From assembly GCA_965662345.1 (NCBI GenBank), contig CBFIHE010000010.1, positions 1 through 64,000 of the forward strand: a stretch of 64,000 nt of DNA, in the 5' to 3' direction. Position numbers and translations under genes: made by a program. Positions within the stretch are counted from its first letter, which is position 1. Each line of letters opens with the position of its first letter. Source of the DNA: UBA6049 sp965662345. GTDB taxonomy: Bacteria > Bacteroidota > Bacteroidia > Flavobacteriales_G > Salibacteraceae. Under the pieces are notes generated by a model, which worked only from the letters and a program-made list of their open reading frames with translations, was not told the origin of the DNA and did no database searches. Below are positions 36,859-46,940 of this stretch, piece after piece.

Positions 36859-37473
36859 ATGAAAAATCTAAGTACACAAATCGCAGTAATTGCGAGTTTA
36901 TTATTTGCTATTCATGCACATGCCCAAGAGCAAACATACCTTTTCAAAGACTCTACACAGTTAGGTGGTTACATTGGCCCAGGTTATCAAATGACAGCAA
37001 TTGGAGGTCAGTATAGTGGTCAGTTCACTATAAGAGGTGGCTTTGCACTAAATAACAAATTTGCATTGGGCATTCATGTAGCTGAGATGATGAACGACAT
37101 GAATCCGAAACAGGTGCCAGATGATGTTCAACTACCAGAAGGAAGTGAAATTGATATTGCTTACAATGAGGCTGGTATTGACTTCTTATATTCTCCCAAA
37201 AGCATGGACATGTTTCACCTTAGCTATGGCGTAGCTGCTACATGGGGTAAGGTACAGCTTACAGGAGATGAAACTAATTACGGCCGAGCATCTGTTGCAT
37301 GCGTAATTCCTCAAATAAATTTTGGTGTAAACCTATTGCCATGGATGAAGTTTCAGGCAGGGTTTGGTTACAGAATAGCTTCTGAACTAAAGGGGCTTGA
37401 GGAATTTGGTCTAGGGTCAAGGTCTATGAACGCTCCCAACGTGCAATTTGGCGTGTATTTAGGTAGGTATTAG
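36859..37473 (+). CDS. Outer-membrane beta-barrel protein, unknown role
   Basis: The product has 204 residues. A signal peptide ends at AHAQEQ, and beta-strand repeats (GGYIGPGYQMTAIGGQYSGQ, FTIRGGFALNNKFALGIHV) end in VQFGVYLGRY, a typical terminal strand. It resembles small OmpW/OmpX-like barrels found in Bacteroidota with no assigned function. A hairpin terminator follows 22 bases after the stop and just before the next gene. Confidence 0.72.
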   Translation: MKNLSTQIAVIASLLFAIHAHAQEQTYLFKDSTQLGGYIGPGYQMTAIGGQYSGQFTIRGGFALNNKFALGIHVAEMMNDMNPKQVPDDVQLPEGSEIDIAYNEAGIDFLYSPKSMDMFHLSYGVAATWGKVQLTGDETNYGRASVACVIPQINFGVNLLPWMKFQAGFGYRIASELKGLEEFGLGSRSMNAPNVQFGVYLGRY

Positions 37474-37495
37474 CATAACACATTAATTCTTAATA

Positions 37496-37522
37496 GGCCG
37501 GCACATTCTGTCGGTCTTTTTT
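37496..37522 (+). terminator. Terminator between the barrel gene and the ABC-F gene
   Basis: GGCCGGCA (37496-37503) pairs with TGTCGGTC (37509-37516), including two G-T pairs, followed by T6. The ABC-F start codon is 5 bases beyond it, so the ABC-F promoter must lie within or just before the hairpin region. Confidence 0.7.
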
Positions 37523-37526
37523 GTTT

Positions 37527-39485
37527 ATGATTAGCATTAATAACATAAGTGTTTCATTTTCTGGGAGAGATTTATTCAATGATATCTCATTCATTGTAAA
37601 CCCTAAAGACCGTATAGGTTTAATTGGTAAAAATGGTGTTGGTAAATCTACTCTGTTAAAAATCATCATGGGAATACAGCCCTCTGATAAAGGTGGTATT
37701 GCCATTTCATCTGGGGAGAGCATTGGCTACCTGCCTCAAGAGATTGTTATTGATTCAAAAAATACGGTTTTTGACGAGGCCATGACTGCATTTGCGCATG
37801 TGCTTGAGTTAGAAGAAGAGATTGAAAAAATCAACATCGCGTTAGCGGAAAGAACAGACTACGAAAGTGACTCTTACAACGACCTTATTCAATCTCTCTC
37901 AGAAAAGCACGAAAGACTAAATGTACTTGGAAGTGCAAAAGCAGAAAGTGAAGTTGAGAAAGTATTAAAAGGATTAGGGTTTAGTGATGATGAGTTTAAT
38001 AGACCATTAAGCACCTTTAGCGGTGGGTGGCAGATGCGTGTGGAGTTGGCCAAATTACTTATTCAAAAGCCGTCTCTTCTGCTACTTGATGAGCCAACTA
38101 ACCACTTAGATATTGAAGCCATTATGTGGCTAGAAGATTTTTTTAAATCTTACCCTGGTGCCTTAATGATGATTTCTCACGACAGGATGTTTTTAGATGA
38201 GGTTACCAACAGAACCATTGAAATTGTTTTTGGAAAGATTTATGATTACAGCGTTCCCTACTCAAAATACATGGTACTTAGAGAAGAGCGCTACGAGCAA
38301 CAACTAGCCACACTGCGCAATCAGCAGAAATACATTGCCGAACAAGAACGATTCATTGAAAGATTTAAAGCGAAAGCCACAAAAGCTAAACAGGCGCAAT
38401 CTAGAATGAAGGCTCTTGATAAAGTTAAAGTGCAACAGTTAGATGAACTTGATAATACAGCAATAAAATTTCGCTTCCCGCCTGCACCTAGGTCTGGAGA
38501 TGTTGCCGTGAAAGGAATAGCTGTATCTAAAACCTATGATGAGAAAGAGGTTCTGAACAAGATTGACTTTCAATTAGACCGTGGTAACCGAGTTGCTTTT
38601 GTGGGTCAAAACGGACAAGGTAAGTCTACCTTGGTTAAAATGATAAATAATCAGACCCAGTTTGATGGAGAGCTTACCATAGGTCATAACATTAAGATTG
38701 GCTACTACGCCCAGGTGCAAGAAAACACCTTAGATAAAGACCAAACAGTTCTAGAGACAATAGAACACGTAGCTCCTGAGGAGTGGAATAATGTCTCCAA
38801 AATAAGGGCACTATTGGGAGCCTTTTTGTTTGGTGAAGATGACATAGACAAACGTGTAAAGGTGCTATCTGGTGGAGAAAAGTCAAGGTTAGCATTGGCC
38901 AAGTTATTACTAGAGCCCTGTAACCTTCTTATTTTAGATGAGCCTACCAATCACCTAGATATAGCTTCTAAAGAGGTACTCAAGGAAGCGTTACAAAATT
39001 ACAATGGCACTTTAATTATTGTTTCCCATGATCGCGACTTCTTAGCTGGCCTTACCGATAGAACCTTTGAATTTGCTGATAAAAAAATCAAAGAACATTT
39101 AGGAGATATAAGTGAATTCCTATCAAAACACAGTGTAGAGAGCTTTAGAGCATTTGAGCAAACCGGTAAAAAGAAAGAAACAAGCAAAAAGCCAGGGACT
39201 ACAAAAGAGAAACCTGCTCAAAAAGAGGACTATGCCACACGAAAGGCAAATGAAAAAGAGTTGAGAAAACTCAAAAACTCTGTGAAAAGGTGTGAAGATA
39301 AAATTGCAGAGTTAGAATCTTCTATTGAGAAGCTTGAAGAGAAAATGCAAGACCCTGAACTGTTTTCAGATGCAGAAAAAAACAAAAAAGCCACTTTTGA
39401 GCATGCAGAGCTGAGTAGAAAATTAGGTACTGAGATGGCTAAATGGGAAGAGTTATGCCATGCAGTGGAACAGTTTAAAGGCTAA
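37527..39485 (+). CDS. ABC-F family ATPase
   Basis: The product has 652 residues and two tandem ABC ATPase domains with no membrane part. Walker A: GKNGVGKST and GQNGQGKST. Signatures: TFSGGWQMR and VLSGGEKSR. Each has LLLDEPTNHLDIE or LILDEPTNHLDIA. A linker with a coiled coil (KARKANEKELRKLKNSVKRC-like, residues about 585-640) resembles Uup. ABC-F proteins act on ribosomes to clear stalling or give antibiotic resistance; I place this nearest to Uup/EttA. The true start is the ATG at 37527, two codons after an upstream TTG. The stop interlocks with that of the kinase pseudogene (CTAA). Confidence 0.92.
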   Translation: MISINNISVSFSGRDLFNDISFIVNPKDRIGLIGKNGVGKSTLLKIIMGIQPSDKGGIAISSGESIGYLPQEIVIDSKNTVFDEAMTAFAHVLELEEEIEKINIALAERTDYESDSYNDLIQSLSEKHERLNVLGSAKAESEVEKVLKGLGFSDDEFNRPLSTFSGGWQMRVELAKLLIQKPSLLLLDEPTNHLDIEAIMWLEDFFKSYPGALMMISHDRMFLDEVTNRTIEIVFGKIYDYSVPYSKYMVLREERYEQQLATLRNQQKYIAEQERFIERFKAKATKAKQAQSRMKALDKVKVQQLDELDNTAIKFRFPPAPRSGDVAVKGIAVSKTYDEKEVLNKIDFQLDRGNRVAFVGQNGQGKSTLVKMINNQTQFDGELTIGHNIKIGYYAQVQENTLDKDQTVLETIEHVAPEEWNNVSKIRALLGAFLFGEDDIDKRVKVLSGGEKSRLALAKLLLEPCNLLILDEPTNHLDIASKEVLKEALQNYNGTLIIVSHDRDFLAGLTDRTFEFADKKIKEHLGDISEFLSKHSVESFRAFEQTGKKKETSKKPGTTKEKPAQKEDYATRKANEKELRKLKNSVKRCEDKIAELESSIEKLEEKMQDPELFSDAEKNKKATFEHAELSRKLGTEMAKWEELCHAVEQFKG

Positions 39486-41825
39486 TCTGGTGAATTGGGA
39501 AATAACAAGTGAAACTCAGAGCCTTTATTAACCTCAGACTTAACCTGAATGGAGCCATTGTGCATTCGCATAAAATCTGCTACAATAAGTAAACCTAGCC
39601 CCGTACCTTTCTCCCCTTCTGTACCAGGTAATGTTTCGTTTTTACCTGGAATAAAAAGCGTAGCTGCTTTTTCTTTGGTCATTCCTACTCCCTCATCTTT
39701 CACAATTAAGTGAACTAAAGACTCATCTTTTTTATCAACAGAAATAGTGATGTTACCGTTACGAGGCGTAAACTTAATGGCGTTTGTGAGTAAGTTACTG
39801 AGGATAATATGGAACAAATTCTTGTCTGTAAAAATATCCATACCACCGTCTTACCTTTTAAAATGTATGGTGATATTCTTAGAATTTGCTACGGTTTGTA
39901 ATGGCTCTACACTTTTGTCTAATAAATGACCAAGTGCATAATGCTCTGGCTCAAATTCTATTCTGTTGCCTTTTACCCTACTCCACATCAACATATTAGT
40001 GAGAATATCATTCAACTGAGTGGCAGACTTACTCAACATAGATATAAGCTGCTTGGTGTTTGCACTCATATTCTCTGCACTCATGGTTTGCTCCACAATA
40101 TCTGTTAACCCCATGATGTTAGCTACAGGGTAAGATCATGGCTGAGAATATCCATGAGCTTGTCTCTAAGCGCGACCATTTCTTGCAGTTCAGTAGAACA
40201 CTGTCTTTGGGTTGTTGTATCTAAGTGTGTTCCAAATAATAAGGCAGGTTTTCCATGTTCATCGTACTCAACAACTCGCCCTTGATCTAAAATCCACATC
40301 CAAGTATCATCTGCATTCTTGATTCTATATTCTGATACATACATTGGAGATTCTCCCGCTAGGTGGGCATTCAATGTGTTTAATGTTGCCTCACTGTCAT
40401 CTGGATGTACAAGATCTAGCCAAAAATCAAAGCCTACTTCCTTTCTACCTTCTGGGTCAGGCTCAAAACCATGTAATTTCAACCAAGAATTATGAAGAAA
40501 TACCTGCTTAGTCACTAAATTCCATTCCCACATCCCTATGTTACCGCCTTCAACACTAACTTGAAAGCGTTGCTGTGTAACTTTAAGCTCCGTGATGTCT
40601 GTATGAGTTCCAATAGCTACAAGCGGCTTAACATCACAGTCATAATCTACCACTCTTCCATGGTCCCAAATCCAGATGTACTCACCTCGCTTTGTTTTTA
40701 CTCGATGTTGAGAAGAATAAATTGAGCTTTCTCCACTGAGATGATTGTTTAAGGTGTCCATTACCTCTGGCAAGTCATCAGGATGAACAATCTTCTCCCA
40801 ACTACTGACATGCTCTTTTATATCACCTCTATCGTACCCTAACTTGTTAAACCCGCGTTCGTTGAAAGAGCAAACTCCAGTTTGAATATTCCATTCCCAA
40901 ACTCCCTGTCCCCCCGCATTTAAAGCTATTTGAAGCAGTTCTCTGCTCTTCTTTTCTCTTAACTGGAGGTATTTTAAATGAGCGATGTGCGAATGTGTGC
41001 CTATTAAGCGGGTAACCTTTCCGTCTTTGCCCCACTCTAAACCCTTTCCTTGTGTGAGCATCCACTTGTAGTCGCCTTCTTGAGTCCTCAATCTAAATTC
41101 AATGCGATAACTAGAGGATTTGCCCGTTATGTAGGCATTCAACTTTTCTTCAACTCTCTTAACATCATCAGGGTGTAAAATCTCTTTCCAAAAAGAGTAT
41201 GTTGCTTTTTGTTCAGCTGGGTCATAGCCCTACATGGTTAACCAGCTTTCAGATGTTACTAGTTTGTTGTTTTTGATATCCCAATCCCATAAGGCCTCAG
41301 TTATAGCATCTAATAAGACGTTAAGCTTCTTTTTGTAGTCTTCAAGTGCCCGTTGATGTTGAACCTCTTCGGTTACATCATTTTGAACACCAAAATGCCC
41401 AATAACTGCCCCACCTTCATTATAAAAGACCTGATAAACACCTTGAATGATTAGCAAATTGCCTTGCGAGTTTTTTCATTACTTAAGGTATCAAGCTTTC
41501 CATTATCAAGCATGTCACGCCAAAGTTTTAGCCCATACTCATCCGTTGGACTACCCAAAAAGCCTGCTGGGGTTTTGCCAATTAGATCTTTAATTTTCGC
41601 ACCATAATGGTTTGCGAAAGCTTGGTTACACTCTACTACTTCTTGTGTTTTAAACAAGTTCAATAAAGCGTCTTCTTTGTCTTTTGCCTCTAGCTTGCTC
41701 CAAAATACAGGCTCTTCATTAAGCATTACGACAACACCGCTCAATGTTTGCTCAAAAACTTGTTTAATAAGCTGATACTGGAGCTTGCTATCTAATCTAT
41801 TGGCTAATTGAGAACTCATTTGCAT
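39482..41825 (-). pseudogene. Decayed multi-PAS sensor histidine kinase
   Basis: The fragments assemble, in order, to four PAS/PAC domains, a HisKA domain with the phospho-acceptor SHDL (frame broken just after it) and an HATPase_c domain with NLLTNAIKF (N box), DEGVGM (G1) and GTGLGL (G2). Four lesions break the frame: an apparent 1-base loss in the A6 run at 41474-41479; an in-frame TAG at 41230-41232 where Leu (TTG) would fit the PAS sequence SWLTM-L-GYDP; a frameshift near 40130 between SHDL and PVANIMGL; and an in-frame TAA at 39851-39853 (probably from AAA). Domain sequence is otherwise well preserved, so decay is recent. It would have been a soluble cytosolic sensor of unknown signal, and no response regulator is adjacent. 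Confidence 0.9.
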
Positions 41826-41894
41826 TAAATACTAACAAGCCAAATATAGAGCTAGTAAAAAGTATTAAAGATGATAGTTATCGGGAATTGAGTT

Positions 41895-42788
41895 TTACTC
41901 AATAGGAATACCTACATCGCTAATTAAGCGATACAACTCGTTGCCCGCCTCTTTGGGTAAACTTACTAAAGGCAACCTCACTTGATCTGAGTTTAACACT
42001 CCTAAAAGTTTCAGCATTATTTTTACTCCTGCTGGGTTTCCGTGAGCAAATAAAGCTGGAATAATATCTGAGAACAGTAAGTGATACTCACGTGCTTTAG
42101 TAAAGTCTCCTTCCAAACCAGCATGCACCATAGTAGAGAAACGCTTTGGTAGCGCATTAGCGAGAACTGAGATTACACCATCAGCGCCTGCTGCTAATTG
42201 AGGTACAATTAAGTTGTCATCACCAGAGAGCACCAAGAACCCATTGGGTTTGTTCTTTACTAGTTTGGTGAGTTGGTCTAGATCACCAGATGCCTCTTTA
42301 ACGGCTACAACATTTTCAAAATCACGCGCTAACCGCAGCGTTGTTTCAGGCAGCATATTTGATGATGTTCTACCAGGAACATTGTATAATATAATGGGCA
42401 GTTCAGAGGCACTTGCCAAAGCAGCATAATGCTGGTATATTCCTTCTTGAGTAGGTTTATTATAATACGGGCTAGCAGATAGCAACGCATCAACACCAGT
42501 TAAATCTAGTGTTTCCAAACCTTCAACCAAAGCAGAAGTGTTATTGCCGCCATGACCAAAAACCACTGGAACACGCTTATTTACGGTTTCAAGGGCAAAA
42601 TCAAGAACAGCTTGTTTCTCTTTTGCAGATAGTGTAGCAGATTCGCCAGTTGTACCTTGAACTACAATATAATTCACGCCACCTGTAATAATGTGATTAA
42701 TAAGTTTTCCAAAGCCGGCATAATCTACAGTGCTATCGCTATTAAATGGTGTAACTATTGCTACTCCTACTCCTCTAAACTGCTCCAT
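41895..42788 (-). CDS. dapA: 4-hydroxy-tetrahydrodipicolinate synthase
   Basis: DapA condenses pyruvate with aspartate semialdehyde in the lysine and diaminopimelate pathway, needed for peptidoglycan. Hallmarks: QGTTGESATLS, the tyrosine in ILYNVPGRTS, and the Schiff-base lysine in VAVKEASGDL. The 297 residues are full length. Its 5' end overlaps the DUF6913 gene by 14 bases, and it is the last gene of the prmC-ligA operon. Confidence 0.95.
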   Translation of the reverse strand: MEQFRGVGVAIVTPFNSDSTVDYAGFGKLINHIITGGVNYIVVQGTTGESATLSAKEKQAVLDFALETVNKRVPVVFGHGGNNTSALVEGLETLDLTGVDALLSASPYYNKPTQEGIYQHYAALASASELPIILYNVPGRTSSNMLPETTLRLARDFENVVAVKEASGDLDQLTKLVKNKPNGFLVLSGDDNLIVPQLAAGADGVISVLANALPKRFSTMVHAGLEGDFTKAREYHLLFSDIIPALFAHGNPAGVKIMLKLLGVLNSDQVRLPLVSLPKEAGNELYRLISDVGIPIE

Positions 42789-43329
42789 TTTTTGCTTTCT
42801 TATTGTTCAAGATACGAAGGTAATGTTCTGTTTGCTTTACGTATTCTGTGAGTGCATTTTCACCATTAACAGAGATAAAGAAATCGAAATACGGCTCTTT
42901 ATCTGGGTGACTCATGCACACCTTCATTTTTGCTTTAATACAAGCCGATAAAAATAAGCTTGTAGTATTGGCCTTTGCATCTAAGTCTATTAACAAATCA
43001 TAGGGCTTTAAGTCATTCTCTAACTTGGTTTTACCGTACCAATTTGTGCTTTGCTTTGTGAAGAACTTGAATGTTGATTCAAATGACGAGGCCCAATCTG
43101 GAAGCTTTCGCTCAGGAATATAAATCCAAAAGTCTACTACTGGTATTCCCCAATTATTCTGAATAATCTTATAATGCCGAATTTTCTCTTTAATGGTGTT
43201 CTCAGATTTTCCTGAGGCTATAACGGCCAAACGGGCTACATCATCTAAGTTCACGGCCTTACGCTTTTGCTTATTGGGCTTATACCCCTTCTTGAGTAAA
43301 TACCTTCCTAAAACATCTACAGGATTCAT
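42775..43329 (-). CDS. DUF6913-like protein
   Basis: The product has 184 residues, predicted alpha/beta with no signal peptide or membrane segment. The sequence resembles the DUF6913 family found beside ligA and dapA in Flavobacteriia; I make this assignment from memory. The N-terminus is basic (KKGYKPNKQKRKA). The function is unknown. It overlaps ligA by 4 bases and dapA by 14 bases, so all are co-transcribed and probably coupled. Confidence 0.7.
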   Translation of the reverse strand: MNPVDVLGRYLLKKGYKPNKQKRKAVNLDDVARLAVIASGKSENTIKEKIRHYKIIQNNWGIPVVDFWIYIPERKLPDWASSFESTFKFFTKQSTNWYGKTKLENDLKPYDLLIDLDAKANTTSLFLSACIKAKMKVCMSHPDKEPYFDFFISVNGENALTEYVKQTEHYLRILNNKKAKNGAV

Positions 43330-45344
43330 GCTTCACCAATTAATTTTAGGAAATCGTTTTCACTCAATAGATTCACTCCTAGCTTTTCTGCTTTCGCTAG
43401 TTTACTGGGTCCCATGTTCTCACCAGCTACCAGGTAGGTTGTTTTACTCGAAATACTTCCTGAAACTTTGCCACCATGAGACTCTATGAGCTCTTTAAGC
43501 TCTCCTCTACTTACTTTTTCAAATACTCCAGAAACTACTACTGTTGCACCAGCGAGCGTAGAAGATAAGACCTCTTGTTCTTCTGCTTCAAATTGCAAAC
43601 CAGCTTTACGCAATTGGGCCACCTCATTTTTTCCTTCTTCGCTATTGAAATAGTTAGAAACGCTTTCAGCTATTACAGACCCAATCTCTGGAACCGCTTC
43701 AATAGCTTCTTTATCTGCTTGAGCCAGTGCATCAACTGAGTGAAAGTGAGCAGCCAGCTTCTTGGCTACTGTCGCCCCTACATGCCTTATTCCTAATGCG
43801 AAAAGCACACGCTCAAATGGCTGCTGCTTAGATGCTTCTAGCCCTGAAATTAGGTTATTGGCAGATTTCTCTGCCATCCGCTCCAGCGATAGAACCTGGC
43901 TTTGTTCTAACTTGTATAGGTCTGAAATATTATTCACTAAACCAGCATCAAATAGCTGTTCTACAGTTTCTTGACCAAGGCCAGCAACATCCATCGCCTT
44001 GCGTGAAATGAAATGTTGAATTCTACCTACTATCTGAGGTCTGCAGCCCATTGTGTTCGAACAATAGTGTTGAGCTTCGCCTTCTAATCGAATTAACTCT
44101 GTACCACATTCTGGACAGTGCTTGGCGTACTCAAAAACAGGAGTATCTGGATTGCGTTGCCCCTCATCTACCCCTACTATTTTTGGAATAATCTCTCCGC
44201 CTTTTTCCACAAAAACCATGTCACCAATGCGTACATCTAGCTTAGCAATTATATCTGCATTGTGAAGTGATGCACGTTTTACGGTAGTTCCAGCTAACTG
44301 AACAGGCTCTAAATTAGCCACAGGAGTAATAGCACCTGTTCTACCTACTTGGAAAGTAATTGCATTTAACAGTGTAACAGCTTGTTCTGCTTTGAATTTA
44401 TAAGCTATAGCGTAGCGTGGTGATTTGGCTGTATACCCTAGCTCCTCTTGACTTTGATAAGGGTTCACTTTTATGACAATGCCATCAATTTCAAAATCTA
44501 GCGAATGTCTTTGGGAATCCCAATAAGAGATGAAGTCCATAATTTCATCTAACTCAGAACACCTCTGAATCATACGTTTAGCTGTTGATGGAGTATTAAA
44601 CCCCCAAGATTGCGCCTTCATAACAGCATCAAAATGATTATCTGTTATTGGCTTGGATGCGTAAAGCCCGTATAAGAAACAGGTTAAACCTCTCTTGGCA
44701 ACTATAGAAGAATCTTGTAACTTAACGGTTCCAGATGCCGTATTACGCGGATTTGCGTAAACTGTTTCTCCCCTCTCCTGCAATTGCTGATTGAGCTGCT
44801 CAAAACGAGACTTGGGTAAAACAATCTCTCCTCTAATTTCAAAAGATTCTGGAAAGTCAGCTCCCGATAACTGCAGTGGCACTGTTCGTATCGTTCTTAC
44901 GTTAGCTGAAACATCATCTCCTTTTGTGCCATCACCTCGCGTAACAGCACGGTAAAAAGACCCGTTTCTATACTGAATACCAATGGCTACACCGTCATAC
45001 TTTAGCTCGCAAACAAAATCGGCTTTGCCTTCTAATAGTTTCTCTGTGCGCTTAATGAAGTCTGCTATTTCCTCTTTGCTGTAAGAGTTGGAAAGCGATA
45101 GCATGGGATAATCATGCGCTACCGTTTCAAAATCTTTAGTAATGTCTCCTCCAACTCTTTTTGTTGGAGAGTTGGGCAATGCAAGCTCTGGATATGTATT
45201 CTCTAGGGTTTCTAGCTCTTTGAGTAACGTATCGAACTCATAATCAGAAATGGTAGGTTCATTCAATACATAATAGGCATGATTGTGCTTTTCTAAGTCT
45301 TCTGAAAGCTGAGTGATTCGTTGCTTTGCCTCTTCGCGTTTCAT
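43326..45344 (-). CDS. ligA: NAD-dependent DNA ligase
   Basis: LigA seals nicks in replication and repair using NAD+. The adenylated lysine is Lys115 in ELKYDGVAIG, followed by the OB fold, a four-cysteine zinc finger (CPECGTELIRLEGEAQHYC-type, split as CPECGTEL and HYCSNTMGC), helix-hairpin-helix repeats and a C-terminal BRCT domain from about residue 590. The 672 residues are standard. It overlaps the previous and next genes by 4 bases each, as in a tight operon. Confidence 0.96.
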   Translation of the reverse strand: MKREEAKQRITQLSEDLEKHNHAYYVLNEPTISDYEFDTLLKELETLENTYPELALPNSPTKRVGGDITKDFETVAHDYPMLSLSNSYSKEEIADFIKRTEKLLEGKADFVCELKYDGVAIGIQYRNGSFYRAVTRGDGTKGDDVSANVRTIRTVPLQLSGADFPESFEIRGEIVLPKSRFEQLNQQLQERGETVYANPRNTASGTVKLQDSSIVAKRGLTCFLYGLYASKPITDNHFDAVMKAQSWGFNTPSTAKRMIQRCSELDEIMDFISYWDSQRHSLDFEIDGIVIKVNPYQSQEELGYTAKSPRYAIAYKFKAEQAVTLLNAITFQVGRTGAITPVANLEPVQLAGTTVKRASLHNADIIAKLDVRIGDMVFVEKGGEIIPKIVGVDEGQRNPDTPVFEYAKHCPECGTELIRLEGEAQHYCSNTMGCRPQIVGRIQHFISRKAMDVAGLGQETVEQLFDAGLVNNISDLYKLEQSQVLSLERMAEKSANNLISGLEASKQQPFERVLFALGIRHVGATVAKKLAAHFHSVDALAQADKEAIEAVPEIGSVIAESVSNYFNSEEGKNEVAQLRKAGLQFEAEEQEVLSSTLAGATVVVSGVFEKVSRGELKELIESHGGKVSGSISSKTTYLVAGENMGPSKLAKAEKLGVNLLSENDFLKLIGEA

Positions 45345-46045
45345 TTACTCTTGGCTTTGGTTTTCTCTCTCAACTTAAAATAAGCCTTCTTTTTGGCTAG
45401 AACCTCTTTCTTATGAAAAATACTAATATACAATCCCCCAACGCTAAACCTTAAACCAAGGTTATAGTATGGCCCTCGGGTGTAACGGGCAACACTTTCA
45501 TGGCCTGCAGAGGTTGTTCTAACGCCAAAACCAACGCCAAAACCCACCCAGTTGTTGAAGTTATATTGAAAGTTGAATCCTAATTCAGTGAAGAAATAAT
45601 AAGGGACTTCTTCTTTAAAAAGTTCTTGTTTGTTATTGTCTAGATAGGTGTACGAAACAAATCCATAGCCTAGTTGAATAGGTACAGACATCTCCCAACG
45701 GTAATTATTAATTACCATAAATTCAAAGAAGCCACCAATAGCAGTTAAACCAACGGAGTTATACGTAGCCCCTTCTGGTAACTGATCTTGCAATAGTAAG
45801 GAGTCTGCAATAGTGGCAATTAGCAAACCTGTACGGTATTTCTTCTTTATTTCAAACCCACCGCGTAAAGAGTTAAAGACAATGTTCTTTTGCTCAATTG
45901 AGCTTTGCGCCCTACTAAATCTGAAGAACAAGGTGAATTCCTTGGCGCTATCTGGTGGCACAAAAATTCCTGCCATTTGCTCATATTGAGCAAAAGACTG
46001 GGTTGCAGTAAGCATAAAAAAGAAAAAAAGAAGTCGCTTTACCAT
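45341..46045 (-). CDS. Outer-membrane beta-barrel-like protein, unknown function
   Basis: The product has 234 residues. A signal peptide (MVKRLLFFFFMLTATQSFAQ) is followed by alternating strand-like sequence with aromatic and Gly residues (YNFNNWVGFGVGFGVRTT), consistent with a small barrel or a beta-rich periplasmic protein. The last ~20 residues are strongly basic (KKKAYFKLREKTKAKSK), unusual for a barrel end. It overlaps ligA by 4 bases and prmC by 7, and is common in this position next to prmC. Function unknown. Confidence 0.65.
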   Translation of the reverse strand: MVKRLLFFFFMLTATQSFAQYEQMAGIFVPPDSAKEFTLFFRFSRAQSSIEQKNIVFNSLRGGFEIKKKYRTGLLIATIADSLLLQDQLPEGATYNSVGLTAIGGFFEFMVINNYRWEMSVPIQLGYGFVSYTYLDNNKQELFKEEVPYYFFTELGFNFQYNFNNWVGFGVGFGVRTTSAGHESVARYTRGPYYNLGLRFSVGGLYISIFHKKEVLAKKKAYFKLREKTKAKSK

Positions 46046-46896
46046 ATCGCTTTCACCATGCGGTTGTTACCGCTTATATCTTTTCTGAGGTATGTTTTTA
46101 AGGCTCCGAAAGTATCAAACAAGGCACATACTTCTTCACCGTATGCGCGGTTGATTTCAACATAAACACGAGCCTTTTGATGTTGAGCTAGTTCTGCAAT
46201 TCTACTGTAGAATACCAGAACATCTTCCCCTTCTGGAAAAAGTGCTGATTTAGGCTCAAAATCCAACACATTTGGGTTCATATCCTTGGCCTCTTCTTGC
46301 CCAATATATGGAGGATTACTTACGATTACATCTACATTCCCACCTGGGATATCTTCTTTGAGAATATCCAATACAGTAAAATCAATATCCAAGTGGTATT
46401 TGCCTGCATTTCTGCTCGCCACTTCTATTGCACCAGAACTAATGTCTATTCCTTGAACAGAAGCCTTAGGTATTCCTTCTTTTAAGCCAAGCGCAATACA
46501 GCCAGAGCCCGTTCCAACATCTATGATTCTTGGTCTATTCTCGCTTTTCTCATCTGCTATGACCCACTCTACAAGTTCTTCTGTTTCGGGTCTAGGGATA
46601 AGTGTGTCTTTAGAAATTTCTAATTCAAAATTAAAGAAAAAGGCTTTGTTTAAGATGTACTGAATTGGCTCGTTAAGCCTTAACCTTTTGGTTAGGTGAA
46701 TAAACTTAACCATTTCAGATTCTGAAAGTTTCACCCCCTTATTAATGCGTATGTCTATTTGATTCATACCAAGGAAAGAGTGACAAGCCAAACTGAAAAT
46801 GTTAGCACCTTCTCTGTCTGAGTAAATACCTTGTAAGCGCTTGAGAACATACTCCTCTACAGATGCTAAGGTATTGTTGGAAATTTGCATAGACAT
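46039..46896 (-). CDS. prmC: Peptide chain release factor N(5)-glutamine methyltransferase
   Basis: PrmC methylates the GGQ glutamine of release factors RF1 and RF2. The SAM-binding VGTGSGCIALGL and the NPPY active-site motif in VSNPPYIGQEE are intact, and an N-terminal helical domain of about 95 residues is present. The 285 residues are normal. It is the first gene of the operon leading to ligA and dapA, and divergent from ribD with 44 bases between start codons. Confidence 0.93.
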   Translation of the reverse strand: MSMQISNNTLASVEEYVLKRLQGIYSDREGANIFSLACHSFLGMNQIDIRINKGVKLSESEMVKFIHLTKRLRLNEPIQYILNKAFFFNFELEISKDTLIPRPETEELVEWVIADEKSENRPRIIDVGTGSGCIALGLKEGIPKASVQGIDISSGAIEVASRNAGKYHLDIDFTVLDILKEDIPGGNVDVIVSNPPYIGQEEAKDMNPNVLDFEPKSALFPEGEDVLVFYSRIAELAQHQKARVYVEINRAYGEEVCALFDTFGALKTYLRKDISGNNRMVKAIW

Positions 46897-46925
46897 AGGC
46901 TACTATTAAGCAGCGCGAATTAACC

Positions 46926-46933
46926 TACATTTG
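46926..46933 (+). promoter_or_regulatory. TAnnTTTG -7 box of ribD
   Basis: TACATTTG ends 7 bases before the ribD ATG at 46941. The remaining space to divergent prmC is too short for an FMN riboswitch. Confidence 0.5.
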
Positions 46934-46940
46934 ACCGTGT

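Noticed and set aside
39482..41825. Programmed frameshifting or stop read-through in the histidine kinase
   Set aside because: Two in-frame stops plus two indels, with no slippery-site/hairpin pattern, fit decay rather than recoding.
46897..46940. FMN riboswitch before ribD
   Set aside because: Only 44 bases separate ribD from divergent prmC, too short for the RFN element, and its conserved blocks are absent.
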